NCBI GenBank assembly: GCA_900541785.1
Contig: UQKY01000011.1
Location: 1 to 48,076 of the forward strand
Source of the DNA: an uncultured Collinsella sp.
Lineage (GTDB): Bacteria; Actinomycetota; Coriobacteriia; Coriobacteriales; Coriobacteriaceae
DNA: 48,076 nt
Reading direction: 5' to 3'
Each line of letters starts with the position of its first letter. Position 1 is the first letter of the stretch. Shown piece by piece: positions 40,247 to 48,076 of this stretch. Under the pieces are notes generated by a model. The model did not search any database. It was not told the origin of the DNA and was given only the letters and a program-made list of their open reading frames with translations. Made by a program: the position numbers and the translations under genes.

Positions 40247-40282
40247 AGTGACTAGTCGTTTAAGAACGTCCCCAATGACTAG
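40247..40282 (-). repeat. Right copy of 36-bp inverted repeat
   Basis: Reverse complement of the copy at 39167-39202. Its outer end overlaps the stop codon (TAG) of the minus-strand HAD gene that ends at 40279, just as the left copy overlaps the ade stop. Confidence 0.85.
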
Positions 40283-41121
40283 GCGAGGGCGTCCATGATG
40301 GTGCGGGCGACGCCGTCGTGGTCGTTGTCGTATTCGGTGATGGCGTCGGCGGCCTCGCGACCTTCGGGCTCGGCGTTGATCATGGCCATGCCATGGCCCG
40401 CTGCCTGCAGCATGGGGATGTCGTTGATGTTGTCACCGAACGCCCAGGCGTCGGCGAGACGCTCGCCCAGGTGCTCGCATAGCCACGTGAGGGCCGTTCC
40501 CTTGGTGGCGCCCTCACCCATGACCTCGATATTCATGGCGTACGAACGCGTGACCTCAATGCCTCCGAGCGTGTCGAGCTCCGCCGCGATGGCGTCGCGA
40601 TCGGCCGGGTCGTGCCAGTACATGGCGATGCGTTCGAGCGTCTCGACCTCGTCGATCTTGCTGTCGATATCCATGTCGATCGGTGTTCGTGTGCGCTTGA
40701 GCGAAGCTGCGATGTGGGGGTCGCCGCCGCAGAACTCATCCAGGCGCGTGTAGAGCGAGCGGGGGAGGAAGCACTGCCCGTCCGCGAAGATATCGAAGGT
40801 CACATCGTGGCCGGCGGCAATGCGATGGATGCGGTGGGCAATGCCACGGTCGAGCGGTCGGCTCAAGATGCGCGTGGCGCGCGAGGCGTCGGTGGGCACA
40901 TCGTCGTCGAGCTGCCAGACGCTGGCGCCATTGGCGCAGACGGCATAGTGCACGGCGGGATGGGCGAGGATGGGCTCAAAGATGCCCGACAGCGGACGTC
41001 CCGTGCAGGGCACAAATTCAATCCCGCGTCGAGCGAGCTCGTCGAGCATCGCCCAGGTGGCATCGCTCATCTGCTTATCACTCGTCAGCAGTGTTCCATC
41101 CATATCGGAAAACACAATCAT
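40279..41121 (-). CDS. Cof-type HAD phosphatase (second)
   Basis: Protein of 280 aa. Motif I FSDMDGTLLTS (about 4-14), CTGRPLSG, and DAWAFGDNINDIPMLQAAGH near 218-237 with the metal Asp residues. Same family as the gene at 39377 but clearly a different member, converging on it. AAAGG lies about 10 nt before ATG 41121. Substrate unknown. Confidence 0.9.
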   Translation of the reverse strand: MIVFSDMDGTLLTSDKQMSDATWAMLDELARRGIEFVPCTGRPLSGIFEPILAHPAVHYAVCANGASVWQLDDDVPTDASRATRILSRPLDRGIAHRIHRIAAGHDVTFDIFADGQCFLPRSLYTRLDEFCGGDPHIAASLKRTRTPIDMDIDSKIDEVETLERIAMYWHDPADRDAIAAELDTLGGIEVTRSYAMNIEVMGEGATKGTALTWLCEHLGERLADAWAFGDNINDIPMLQAAGHGMAMINAEPEGREAADAITEYDNDHDGVARTIMDALA

Positions 41122-41146
41122 TTGATGCAGCCCTTTCTACTGGCAT

Positions 41147-41183
41147 AAAAAGCGTGGCCGAGGGCGGTGATGCCCTGGCCACG
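41147..41183 (-). terminator. Terminator of citrate synthase
   Basis: CGTGGCC (41153-41159) with GGCCACG (41177-41183), and AGGGC (41161-41165) with GCCCT (41172-41176); one bulged G. Read on the minus strand the stem is followed by CTTTTTATGC. Confidence 0.85.
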
Positions 41184-41208
41184 TTCGGGTTCTATAACGG
41201 TCCGCGTC

Positions 41209-42627
41209 TTAGCGATCGGCGAGCGGCTTGTACTCCAGCGGATCGATAACCGGGCGATACGCGGGACGGATGATGCGATGCGCGCAGAAGAGCTCTTCCA
41301 TGCGGTGCGCCGACCAGCCGGCCATGCGGGCGACGGCGAACAGCGGCGTAAAGAGCGTCTCGGGCACGCCGAGCATCTTGTAGATAAAGCCCGTGTACAG
41401 GTCGATGTTGGCGCAGATGGGCTTGGTCATGCCGTGATCGCGCATCACCTGCGGGGCCAGGCGCTCGATGCGCTCGATGAGCGCGAACTCCTCGCCCAGG
41501 TCCTTCTTGGCGGCAAGTGTGCGCGCGTAACGGCGGCACACCTCGGCGCGCGGGTCGCTCAGTGTGTAGACGGCGTGGCCCATACCGTAGATGAGGCCCG
41601 TGCCGTCGAAGGCCTGCTTGTCGAGAATCTTGCCCAGGTAGGCTGCGACCTCGTCCTCGTCCTCCCAATTGGAGACATGCGCACGGATATCCTCGTGCAT
41701 GGACACGACCTTGGCGTTGGCGCCGCCGTGGCGCGGGCCTTTGAGCGAGCCGATAGCCGCGGCGTAGGCGGAATACGGGTCGGTGGCCGAGGAGGACAGC
41801 ACGCGGCAGGCGAACGTGGAGTTGTTGCCGCCGCCGTGCTCGGCATGCAGCATGAGCATCACGTCGAGCAGCATGGCTTCGTCGCGGGTGAATGCCATGC
41901 CGCCGCGGAGCACCTGCAGGATGGTCTCGGCGGTGGAAAGGCCGGGTGTGGGGTGCGGTACATGAACCTCGGAGCCGCGGCGCTTGGCGACCGAGGCCAT
42001 ATGCGCGAAGGCGGCGATGCGGGGGAGACGGGCGAGCATGGAGATGGCGACGTCGATTTCGTGCTCGGGTGTAATGGCGTCGGGCTCGGCGTCGAAGGCG
42101 TAGAGCAGCAGCACGGCGCGCTGAAGCACGTTCATGATGCTCGACGACACCGTGGTCATGGGGAACTCGCGGACGTACTCGTCGCTCAGGTGCCTAAAAG
42201 CGCCCAGACGTTCGCAAAAACCGTCAAGCTCTTCCTTGGTGGGCAGAGAGCCCGTGATGAGCAGGTAGGCGACCTCTTCGTAGCCATAGCGATCCTCGGC
42301 CTGGGCGTTGTTGACCAGGTCCTCGATGCTGTAGCCACGAAGCGTGAGTTTGCCCTGATCGGGCACAACTTTGCCGTCGACCTTGTTGTAGCCGTGCACG
42401 TCCGAGATGCGGGTAAGGCCCGCGACCACGCCCGAGCCGTCGGCATTGCGCAGACCGCGCTTGACATTGTGCTCGACAAACAGGCCCTCGTCATAAGGGT
42501 CGGTCGGCAGGCCGTGGTAGAGGTTTTCGCTTTCGGGCGAAATCTGACGGCTCGCCTCGTAATCCAGAACCAGGCGGCTCAGGTGATCGTCGAAGCGGTA
42601 GTAGATTTTCTTGGCGTCGTAGGCCAT
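41209..42627 (-). CDS. gltA: Citrate synthase
   Basis: Protein of 472 aa. It condenses acetyl-CoA with oxaloacetate. Active-site regions: MLHAEHGGGNNSTFACRV with its His, KGPRHGGANAKV, YGMGHAVYTLSDPRA with the second His, and MAGWSAHRMEE. Slightly longer at the N-terminus (YYRFDDHLSRLVLDYEASRQ) than E. coli GltA, as in many clostridial and coriobacterial forms. ATG 42627 after GAGAGGA. No other TCA gene is near, so it may serve glutamate synthesis. Confidence 0.94.
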   Translation of the reverse strand: MAYDAKKIYYRFDDHLSRLVLDYEASRQISPESENLYHGLPTDPYDEGLFVEHNVKRGLRNADGSGVVAGLTRISDVHGYNKVDGKVVPDQGKLTLRGYSIEDLVNNAQAEDRYGYEEVAYLLITGSLPTKEELDGFCERLGAFRHLSDEYVREFPMTTVSSSIMNVLQRAVLLLYAFDAEPDAITPEHEIDVAISMLARLPRIAAFAHMASVAKRRGSEVHVPHPTPGLSTAETILQVLRGGMAFTRDEAMLLDVMLMLHAEHGGGNNSTFACRVLSSSATDPYSAYAAAIGSLKGPRHGGANAKVVSMHEDIRAHVSNWEDEDEVAAYLGKILDKQAFDGTGLIYGMGHAVYTLSDPRAEVCRRYARTLAAKKDLGEEFALIERIERLAPQVMRDHGMTKPICANIDLYTGFIYKMLGVPETLFTPLFAVARMAGWSAHRMEELFCAHRIIRPAYRPVIDPLEYKPLADR

Positions 42628-42704
42628 GCGCGCTCCTCTCCGGTCCGCTTTGGGGCGGCGCGCTTGGACGATATGACGTCAGGCTGCCCCGAGCGGCTTG
42701 TTCG

Positions 42705-42992
42705 CTACAGGCGGTACATAAAGTTAAAGACGTCCTCGCGCTGAATGGACACGTTGACGCCCGAAAGCTCGCCTGCCTCGGCCAGGGCCTTCTGCAGCTC
42801 GGCGAAGTCGAGCTTGGACTCGGCGGTATCGGCCAGCATGGTCATGGTGAAGATGTCCTCGATAATGGACTGCGTGATGTCGCGGATGTCGACGTTGGCC
42901 TCGCCCAGGACGCGGGTGACGCCGGCGACGATGCCGGGGCGGTTCTTGCCAAGGACGGTGATGACGATACGGGAGGACGAGATCTCGGCCAT
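42705..42992 (-). CDS. ACT-domain protein, UPF0237 family
   Basis: Protein of 95 aa, a single ACT domain: VITVLGKNRPGIVAGVTRVL and NVDIRDITQSIIEDIFTMTM. Members are thought to bind amino acids as regulators. GAAAGGG precedes ATG 42992. A GGTACA/TGTACC dyad (43038-43043, 43055-43060) lies about 50 bp upstream and may be its operator. Confidence 0.9.
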   Translation of the reverse strand: MAEISSSRIVITVLGKNRPGIVAGVTRVLGEANVDIRDITQSIIEDIFTMTMLADTAESKLDFAELQKALAEAGELSGVNVSIQREDVFNFMYRL

Positions 42993-43300
42993 GGGAAACC
43001 CTTTCGCGTGATTGCGGCGCGCGGGGCGCTCCGCTACGGTACAGTGTTCATCATTGTACCTGTCTGGCGCAAAAAAGGCGCGCTCGCTGCGGCGTTACAT
43101 GCCTGCAACATGAGCGTAAGGGGGAAGGCCGTACGGGGAAGAGCCGTCTGGCGCGTGTCCGGCTCGTGTTGGGTTGATTTCCGATCTCAGCCGAACACAT
43201 TGAGCGGACAGGCCGTTCCCGCAGTCAGCCGGACGCCTCCGACGGCTGATTCCGAACTGGAAGCGGAGGGCATCCCCGCCCTTCGGTAGGGGATACCGCT

Positions 43301-43318
43301 CCGCGGCGCATGCCGCGG
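43301..43318. repeat. GC-rich hairpin in gene-free stretch
   Basis: CCGCGGC-GCAT-GCCGCGG. It lies in 42993-43386, which has no convincing gene; small frames there lack ribosome sites. The stretch follows the 3' end of the broken integrase and may be the residue of an element end. Confidence 0.4.
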
Positions 43319-43386
43319 GCGGCACCCCTATCGGACCACCGTGACCTCAGTTGGGATGGGCCCAGCACTGCCGCGTACTCGGTGAG

Positions 43387-44112
43387 CTAGAGCCAACTGT
43401 TCGTCTTCACGTCGCGTATGGCGATATTTCGGCCGTCCGGCTCGGTGATGCCGTAGCCGAACGCCTGGAGCGTCTCGATGGACTCCTGGATCCTCTGTTG
43501 GAACATGGGACCCGGATCGACCCTCGGCCCGAGGTGCCCGCGCCAAAGGCACGGCGTGGCGCGCAGCATGTTATGGATTTTGGAGATGGGCTCGATGTCG
43601 GCGTAGACGTTGAGCGTCGCCATGGCGTCCTTGTGGCCGAGGATCGATTGGAGCGCCTTGATATCGCCGCCTTGGCGGATCCACTGCGTTGCGAACGTGT
43701 GGCGAAGGCCGTGGAACGTGATCAGCTCGTCGTTGGTGCCCATGAGGCCGTTGGTCTCCGAGAACGTCTTGAACGCCCTGCGGATATAGCTTGTCGTCGC
43801 GAAGGTCGCGCCCGGCTCCGACAGGATGTAGCAGTCCCCGATCTCGACCGCCCCGGTAAGGCCGCGCAAGCGCAGCTTTCCGCAGTCGATCTCGTGGGTC
43901 TCCTTCAGGAAGGGGGGTAGGCCGACCGGGTCGATGGGGATACCCCTGGCGTCATGGGTCTTGGTGTCCTTGATGAACGAACCCATTCCCTTCGCGTACG
44001 CCACCGAGTGTCTGATCGAGATCAGGCCCGTCTCGAAATCCACATCGCACCACCGAAGGCCGCAGACCTTGCCGATTCGCATCCCCGTGTGCAGGGCGAG
44101 TACGACCGCCCT
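43387..44112 (-). pseudogene. Tyrosine recombinase, N-terminus missing
   Basis: The catalytic domain is complete: Arg in ALHTGMRIGKVCGLRW, Lys in DTKTHDARGIPI, HGLRHTF, SILGHKD and Tyr in TLNVYADIE. Translation continues upstream of the first Met as RAVVLALHTG and then meets the stop of the Xre gene (44113-44115). So the core-binding and arm-binding N-terminal domains (about 170 residues) are gone, replaced by the Xre gene. The coding frame is otherwise intact. This is the scar of a lost or rearranged integrative element; activity is unlikely. Confidence 0.85.
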
Positions 44113-44364
44113 CTAATCCTCGGCGGACCAATCGAGTCCGAACTCCTTTCGGGCATCCTCTTCGCTCATGACTTCGAGAAGGTCTCCGGGTTGGCAACGA
44201 AGGGCGAGGCATAGCTGCTCGAGTGTGTTGAAGCGAATGCCGCGAATATGCCCTTTTTTAATACGGGACAGGTTCACGGGCGTGGTTCCAATCCTTTCGG
44301 CAAGTTCGTTCGAGGAAATCTTTCGCTCGGCCATGATCTTGTCGAGGCGAACAATTACGGGCAT
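44113..44364 (-). CDS. Xre-family regulator, YozG-like
   Basis: Protein of 83 aa: VIVRLDKIMAERKISSNELA, then ERIGTTPVNLSRIKKGHIRG, a helix-turn-helix of the YozG type, which usually pairs with a DUF2975 membrane protein as here. It starts 9 nt after the DUF2975 gene stop, so the two form one operon. The stop TAG joins directly to the truncated integrase. Confidence 0.88.
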   Translation of the reverse strand: MPVIVRLDKIMAERKISSNELAERIGTTPVNLSRIKKGHIRGIRFNTLEQLCLALRCQPGDLLEVMSEEDARKEFGLDWSAED

Positions 44365-44373
44365 GGCGTTTCC

Positions 44374-44886
44374 TTACGCAATCTCGTCGGAGTCGAGGTA
44401 CAGCTCTCGGGCGTACAAGAAGAGCTGGGAAAGCATGAACAGGACGATGCCGAGAACCAGAGAGGTCCAATCGAATGATGAAGCGACCTCTTGGGTGCCG
44501 ACGGCCCCCTCGCCGCCAAACATCGAAACGGAGGTTTTGAGTGAGCCGGCGTAGAGGCTGGTGGCAGCTTGAACAACGAAGAGAATGCCGAGCACCTTCA
44601 AGCATGTCGCAGACCCTTTCTTGAAGGGGTCTCCGCTCTTGATCGTCCACACGAGAACGGCGCTGAGGATGGTCGTAGCGATACCGATGACGGCAGGGAC
44701 CAATGTCGAGATCGCAAGGGCTGGATACGCGGGGGAGTCTGCAATTACAGGGTTGTCGAGCACTTCGATTGCTGGCTTTAAGGAGAACGCCACTTGTGCG
44801 ATGGCGGTGGCGCAAAGGGTCGCAGAGGCTATCGCACATGCGATGCGGAAGGAATGAAGCCGGGGAGTGCGATTGTCGGAACTCAT
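44374..44886 (-). CDS. DUF2975-type membrane protein
   Basis: Protein of 170 aa with four hydrophobic segments (about residues 13-35, 55-80, 97-120, 140-160) and the SGDPFKKGSATCLKVLGILF pattern of DUF2975. The C-terminus (LYARELYLDSDEIA) is cytoplasmic by inference. Paired with the Xre gene. Function unknown; such pairs are often near transporters. Confidence 0.8.
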   Translation of the reverse strand: MSSDNRTPRLHSFRIACAIASATLCATAIAQVAFSLKPAIEVLDNPVIADSPAYPALAISTLVPAVIGIATTILSAVLVWTIKSGDPFKKGSATCLKVLGILFVVQAATSLYAGSLKTSVSMFGGEGAVGTQEVASSFDWTSLVLGIVLFMLSQLFLYARELYLDSDEIA

Positions 44887-44923
44887 AATAACCTCCGAAG
44901 AATTTAAAGAACTCAGGTTACTT

Positions 44924-44942
44924 TTTAACAGTTTATGTTAAA
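44924..44942. promoter_or_regulatory. TTTAACA dyad upstream of DUF2975-xre
   Basis: TTTAACA (44924-44930) and TGTTAAA (44936-44942) with loop GTTTA, about 40 bp upstream of the DUF2975 start. A likely operator of the Xre protein. A GGGCCGA/TCGGCCC hairpin (44966-44988) follows. Confidence 0.5.
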
Positions 44943-45021
44943 TTGACTTTGCCGGCAAGTAATAAGGGCCGAGCATTTTGTTCGGCCCCTCTGTTCCGAC
45001 TGGATGAGGTTAAGGTTGGCG

Positions 45022-47244
45022 ATGAATATGCTCATAATCTCGAAGGCGATCTTTAGGTCGCTTCTCTCCTCCAGGTCGCTCTGTGTTGTCGTTGTTGCGT
45101 TGATGGTTCTTTGTGCTCTGCCCGTCTTCAGGAGCGCGGCTGGCATCGACGGACGGGTCGAATACCTCGAGTCGGGAATAACCCGTGTTGAGCAGGAATT
45201 GTCAGCATCCTATGCGGATGCGCTTGTGAATGCGGGGGAGGACGGTGTCTATACCTCTTCATCAAGCATGCCCGCGCTTCTGTACCCTCTTGCCGCGGGA
45301 CGTCTTATCTTGGCACCGCTCTCTCCCCTACTTCCGTTTCTGCAGATATCGGATGGAGAGTACACCTATTATGACGGATCGAAGGAGTACTTGCTATGGG
45401 TCGCAACGGCCGTTGCCGTCTCGTTCCTTGCCGCGCGTCTTAACAAACGTGAAAAGCTCATCATCCAGGCACCGATGGGCGAGCTGGGTAGACTTGTTGC
45501 ATCGAGCGTATGGGCGAGTGTTTTTGCAATGCTTGCCGTCCTCGCCATCAATCTTCCAGGGATAATCGCCGCGCTTGTGAAGAATGGCCCGGGCTCGCCG
45601 TTCTATCCGATAGGCTACATTCAATATGCGACTCCGGTTATCAAACCGGCTTGGCTGGTGTTCGCGCAGACGGCCATCTTGCAATTCTTGGTGGCAGCGT
45701 TCATCTCGCTTGTCGTTCACCTTGCCGTGAAGATTGCCAATAACCCTACGCTTGGAATCGTGTTCGTATGTGCCCTGATGGGGGTGACGATGGTTCCCGG
45801 GTATTACGGAAGATCCATCGCTTTACGTGAGTTCGCCCTGTTGAATCCCCTTACGTATGCGAACACTGAGTTGACCGTCGGCGCCTATAGCCCGTACCCG
45901 ACAACGCAGACAGTGAATCTGCCTGGACTTTGCTTCGAGCGTGGCGCGATTGCCCTCGTATGCGCAATCGGGATCGAGGTGCTGGCAATTAGCCTGCTTT
46001 GCGTTGCTGGAAAGAGCGGCTGCGCGTGCCCGATATCCCCGATTTGTCTTGAGAGAGGTTCCTTCACTGCATCGAGAACGGCAACTCGTTCGAGCGCTTG
46101 TGCCTCCGCCGTTGCATACGTAAGAACGATGGGGAAACTGCTCCTGCGTTCTCCTACCCTCGCCGTATGCGCGATTGCAATGTCGACGACGATGCTGGCC
46201 CCGGCTCTGGTCGAGATGTTTCCTGACGCTGATAACGTTTCCGCTGTTCGGTATAGGGATGGGGAGCTCCGTTCAATAGATCGGTATCTAGAGCAGAACG
46301 CTGCGAATATGGACGTCGAGGGCAAAGCGGCCCTGGAAGACATGCGGGATGCTCTTTCGGGTTTCGTGTACGCGCCTATGCCTGCGGAGGGGTTTCGAAG
46401 CCTTGCGACGTACGAGCGCGCTCGAGGTGAGCTGGGCGCGGCAGATGCGACTCTCCTGCAATCGATCGGAATCGAGCCGGAGACTCCTTCTCGTGCGGAG
46501 GCGCGCGCCCTTCTGCTTGAGTCGATCGCGAGCTTGCCGGACCCCAAGGTTTACGAGTTAAGTACGAAGATGCCCCCATTAATCCTCCTTTCGTATCTCC
46601 AGGCAGCGCTTCCCTCCTTATTTTTGCTGTTGCCCGTGGTTGTCACATCGCTCGCGTGCACCCACCTGCAGTGTCGTTCCCTTCTGGTTCTCCAGATCCC
46701 CGCAACAGCGCATGTGCGTTTTCTGACGGCTGTTGCGCTGGCTCTCCTGCTTGGCTTGGTGCTGCTTTTGGTGTCGATGGTTCCCGCTGTCGTTGTGTCC
46801 GTGATTAAGAACGGTGCGGGTGGATCGGAGTATCCCGTCGCTCTCATTCGGGCGGGAGCTTCGACAACGTCCACGGTGGGGGAGGCGGTGTTGTGCAGTA
46901 TTCCGTTGCTGGTCATGGCATACGGCGTGATTTCCGTCGTCGCTGCGTTGACAGCAGCGATTAGCCGCAACCCCGTTGTCACCGGAATGGTTTGCGCGGT
47001 TCTCTTGGTGTTGGGTTCGTTGAGCGCTCATGTTGAAAGCGTGGGCATGGGCGTCGCGCTGCTGGCTCCATTCGCCTCGTTTGATTCCGCTTCCCAGGTG
47101 GGGACGATTGGGTTCCTTGGGCGAGGGACGAACGCGATGCCTTTTGGAGAGGTCGTCGGCGCATCGGGCGCTCTGCTGGTGGTCTTGGGCGCCGTATCTC
47201 CGTTGATGGTGCGCCTGAGTGTTCCAAAGATCGAAAGGGGATGA
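45022..47244 (+). CDS. ABC transporter permease with duplicated halves
   Basis: Protein of 740 aa with about twelve hydrophobic segments, family not clearly recognised. The two halves are related: IIAALVKNGPGSPFYPIGYI (about 180-200) matches VVVSVIKNGAGGSEYPVALI (about 590-610), each after a helix cluster. Between them is a soluble stretch (about 400-520; acidic, helix-rich, DADNVSAVRYRDGELRSIDR). This looks like two ABC-2-type permeases fused end to end. ATG 45022 is chosen over ATG 45004 because AAGG lies 6 nt before it. Its stop overlaps the ATPase start region. Substrate unknown; a peptide or bacteriocin-type exporter is possible. Confidence 0.75.
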   Translation: MNMLIISKAIFRSLLSSRSLCVVVVALMVLCALPVFRSAAGIDGRVEYLESGITRVEQELSASYADALVNAGEDGVYTSSSSMPALLYPLAAGRLILAPLSPLLPFLQISDGEYTYYDGSKEYLLWVATAVAVSFLAARLNKREKLIIQAPMGELGRLVASSVWASVFAMLAVLAINLPGIIAALVKNGPGSPFYPIGYIQYATPVIKPAWLVFAQTAILQFLVAAFISLVVHLAVKIANNPTLGIVFVCALMGVTMVPGYYGRSIALREFALLNPLTYANTELTVGAYSPYPTTQTVNLPGLCFERGAIALVCAIGIEVLAISLLCVAGKSGCACPISPICLERGSFTASRTATRSSACASAVAYVRTMGKLLLRSPTLAVCAIAMSTTMLAPALVEMFPDADNVSAVRYRDGELRSIDRYLEQNAANMDVEGKAALEDMRDALSGFVYAPMPAEGFRSLATYERARGELGAADATLLQSIGIEPETPSRAEARALLLESIASLPDPKVYELSTKMPPLILLSYLQAALPSLFLLLPVVVTSLACTHLQCRSLLVLQIPATAHVRFLTAVALALLLGLVLLLVSMVPAVVVSVIKNGAGGSEYPVALIRAGASTTSTVGEAVLCSIPLLVMAYGVISVVAALTAAISRNPVVTGMVCAVLLVLGSLSAHVESVGMGVALLAPFASFDSASQVGTIGFLGRGTNAMPFGEVVGASGALLVVLGAVSPLMVRLSVPKIERG

Positions 47245-47249
47245 TCTCG

Positions 47250-47990
47250 ATGATTGACCTTCAAACGCTGACGATCTCTTATGGAAAGAAGGTGCTCGTA
47301 GATTCGGTGAACGCTGAGTTTGCCCCGGGTACGGTCTACGGTCTCGTCGCTCCGAACGGGCATGGAAAGACGACGTTGCTGCGTGCGATGGCAGGTTTGC
47401 CGGGTCCTCGCGTGGACGGGAGCATCGTTCTGGATGAGGTGCAGGGTACGGGTGCGAGAGAGGTCCGTTCTATGATCTTCTATGCACCTGGTGAGGGGAC
47501 GCTGCTGTATCCCGGATTGCGTGCGGAAGATCACCTCAAGATGGTTTGCGATATGTGGCCGCATGCTCGCGATATCGAAGAGATAGTGGAACAAACGCAG
47601 ATAGGCGAGTTCGCGAAGATGAGGATCCGCACTCTGAGCCAGGGCATGAAGCAGCAGCTTACCCTGGCGATTGCGTATGCGACGGGCGCGCGGTACCTTC
47701 TATTAGATGAGCCCATGAACGCGCTCGACCCCAGCAGGGTGGACTTGCATTCCGAGATTCTCAGGAAGCTGGCCGATTCTGGTACGTGCATCATCATGTC
47801 ATCCCACATCTTGGATTCGGTCGATAGGCTGTGCGATGAGATTCTGTTTTTGAAGGATGGGAGGCTCATTAGAAGCATTCCGCAAGATGATGCTGCGCCG
47901 AAGTCTCCTGGATTCCATTTCGCAAAGCCTGCCGGACGCGCCGAGGGTGCGCTAAGCACGTATCGGCGACTCTACGAAAAGGGCGGGTAG
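47250..47990 (+). CDS. ABC transporter ATP-binding protein
   Basis: Protein of 246 aa. Walker A is APNGHGKTTLL (near 35, a GHGKTT variant), signature LSQGMKQQLTLA near 130, Walker B YLLLDEPMNALDPS near 150, and the switch His in IIMSSHILDSV near 181. ATG 47250 is preferred over 47241, because AGGGG is 9 nt before it and touches the first ATG. It partners the duplicated permease; a dimer of this protein would serve the two halves. Confidence 0.92.
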   Translation: MIDLQTLTISYGKKVLVDSVNAEFAPGTVYGLVAPNGHGKTTLLRAMAGLPGPRVDGSIVLDEVQGTGAREVRSMIFYAPGEGTLLYPGLRAEDHLKMVCDMWPHARDIEEIVEQTQIGEFAKMRIRTLSQGMKQQLTLAIAYATGARYLLLDEPMNALDPSRVDLHSEILRKLADSGTCIIMSSHILDSVDRLCDEILFLKDGRLIRSIPQDDAAPKSPGFHFAKPAGRAEGALSTYRRLYEKGG

Positions 47991-47992
47991 AA

Positions 47993-48076
47993 ATGCAAGT
48001 TAAAAATCTATGTGGCCAATGTGATGCCGTTGAACCCGCGTATCGATACCGCTCAGCCATTCGCCTCGCCCCCGTC
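47993..48076 (+). CDS. Partial CDS running off the window end
   Basis: ATG at 47993, 3 bp after the ATPase stop, with GGGCGG upstream. The 28 visible residues begin MQVKNLCGQCDAVEPAYRYR and stay open to the edge. There is a CxxC and no hydrophobic helix yet. Same operon as the ABC transporter; identity unknown. Confidence 0.45.
   Translation, partial: MQVKNLCGQCDAVEPAYRYRSAIRLAPV

Noticed and set aside
43095..43325. Minus-strand frame of 76 codons downstream of the integrase
   Set aside because: No ribosome site, Arg/Pro/Cys-rich composition and no recognisable domain; probably noncoding.
42993..43386. tRNA gene or attachment site beside the broken integrase
   Set aside because: No cloverleaf and no direct repeat pair could be found around the element; only GC-rich hairpins.

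Overview
This 48 kb window looks like a chromosomal segment of a gut Coriobacteriia actinobacterium, most likely a Collinsella species. The reasons are high G+C coding with GC-rich third positions, frequent GTG/TTG starts, an anaerobic purine/selenium-type gene set, a zinc-type S14 and zinc-type adenylate kinase, and intergenic GGGGAC-type repeats. The species call is inference; no rRNA or tRNA gene was seen.

Layout. (1) 1-8.1 kb is accessory: a truncated AbiEi/DUF559-like gene, two AAA ATPases with nuclease-like C-terminal domains (DUF234 and DUF4143 types), a DEDD exonuclease, a short orphan, a Pro/Ala-rich one-pass membrane protein and a YheO-type regulator. Between them are three arrays of short motifs with near-exact spacing (about 31 bp in alternating orientation; exactly 23 bp; exactly 33 bp) and a perfect 25-bp-arm palindrome over an ATPase promoter. 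(2) 8.3-18.4 kb is a nitrogen-salvage cluster: diaminopropionate ammonia-lyase, YgeY, YgeW, carbamate kinase, MocA-like cytidylyltransferase, hydantoinase, and YqeC, YqeB and XdhC, which mature selenium-dependent molybdenum hydroxylases. It matches the anaerobic purine-degradation gene set, but the hydroxylase, SsnA and YgfK are absent here. (3) 18.7-29.4 kb is the spc/alpha ribosomal block from rplE to rplQ with secY, adk, map, infA and rpoA, then truA. It begins at rplE; rplN and rplX are not upstream. (4) 29.5-42.99 kb is housekeeping: a glycosyltransferase-like protein, ArgR, class A PBP, a U32 protein, TyrRS, adenine deaminase, two HAD phosphatases, citrate synthase and an ACT protein. 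A 36-bp inverted repeat lies at the stop codons of ade and the second HAD gene and encloses the first HAD gene. (5) 43.4-48.1 kb is accessory: an integrase lacking its N-terminus, an Xre/DUF2975 pair, and an ABC transporter with an internally duplicated permease, ending in an open reading frame cut by the window edge.

How it fits together. A YheO-type sensor divergent from dpaL, with two identical-consensus palindromes between them, probably controls the salvage cluster. Hydantoinase, YgeW, YgeY and DpaL can be read as successive ring-opening, decarbamoylation and deamination steps that yield carbamoyl phosphate (ATP through carbamate kinase), ammonia and pyruvate. Adenine deaminase at 37 kb could feed hypoxanthine into this route. 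The strongest candidates for something undescribed are the phased motif arrays beside the ATPase genes and the paired terminal repeats around the HAD gene. All database comparisons here are from memory of the families; nothing was searched.
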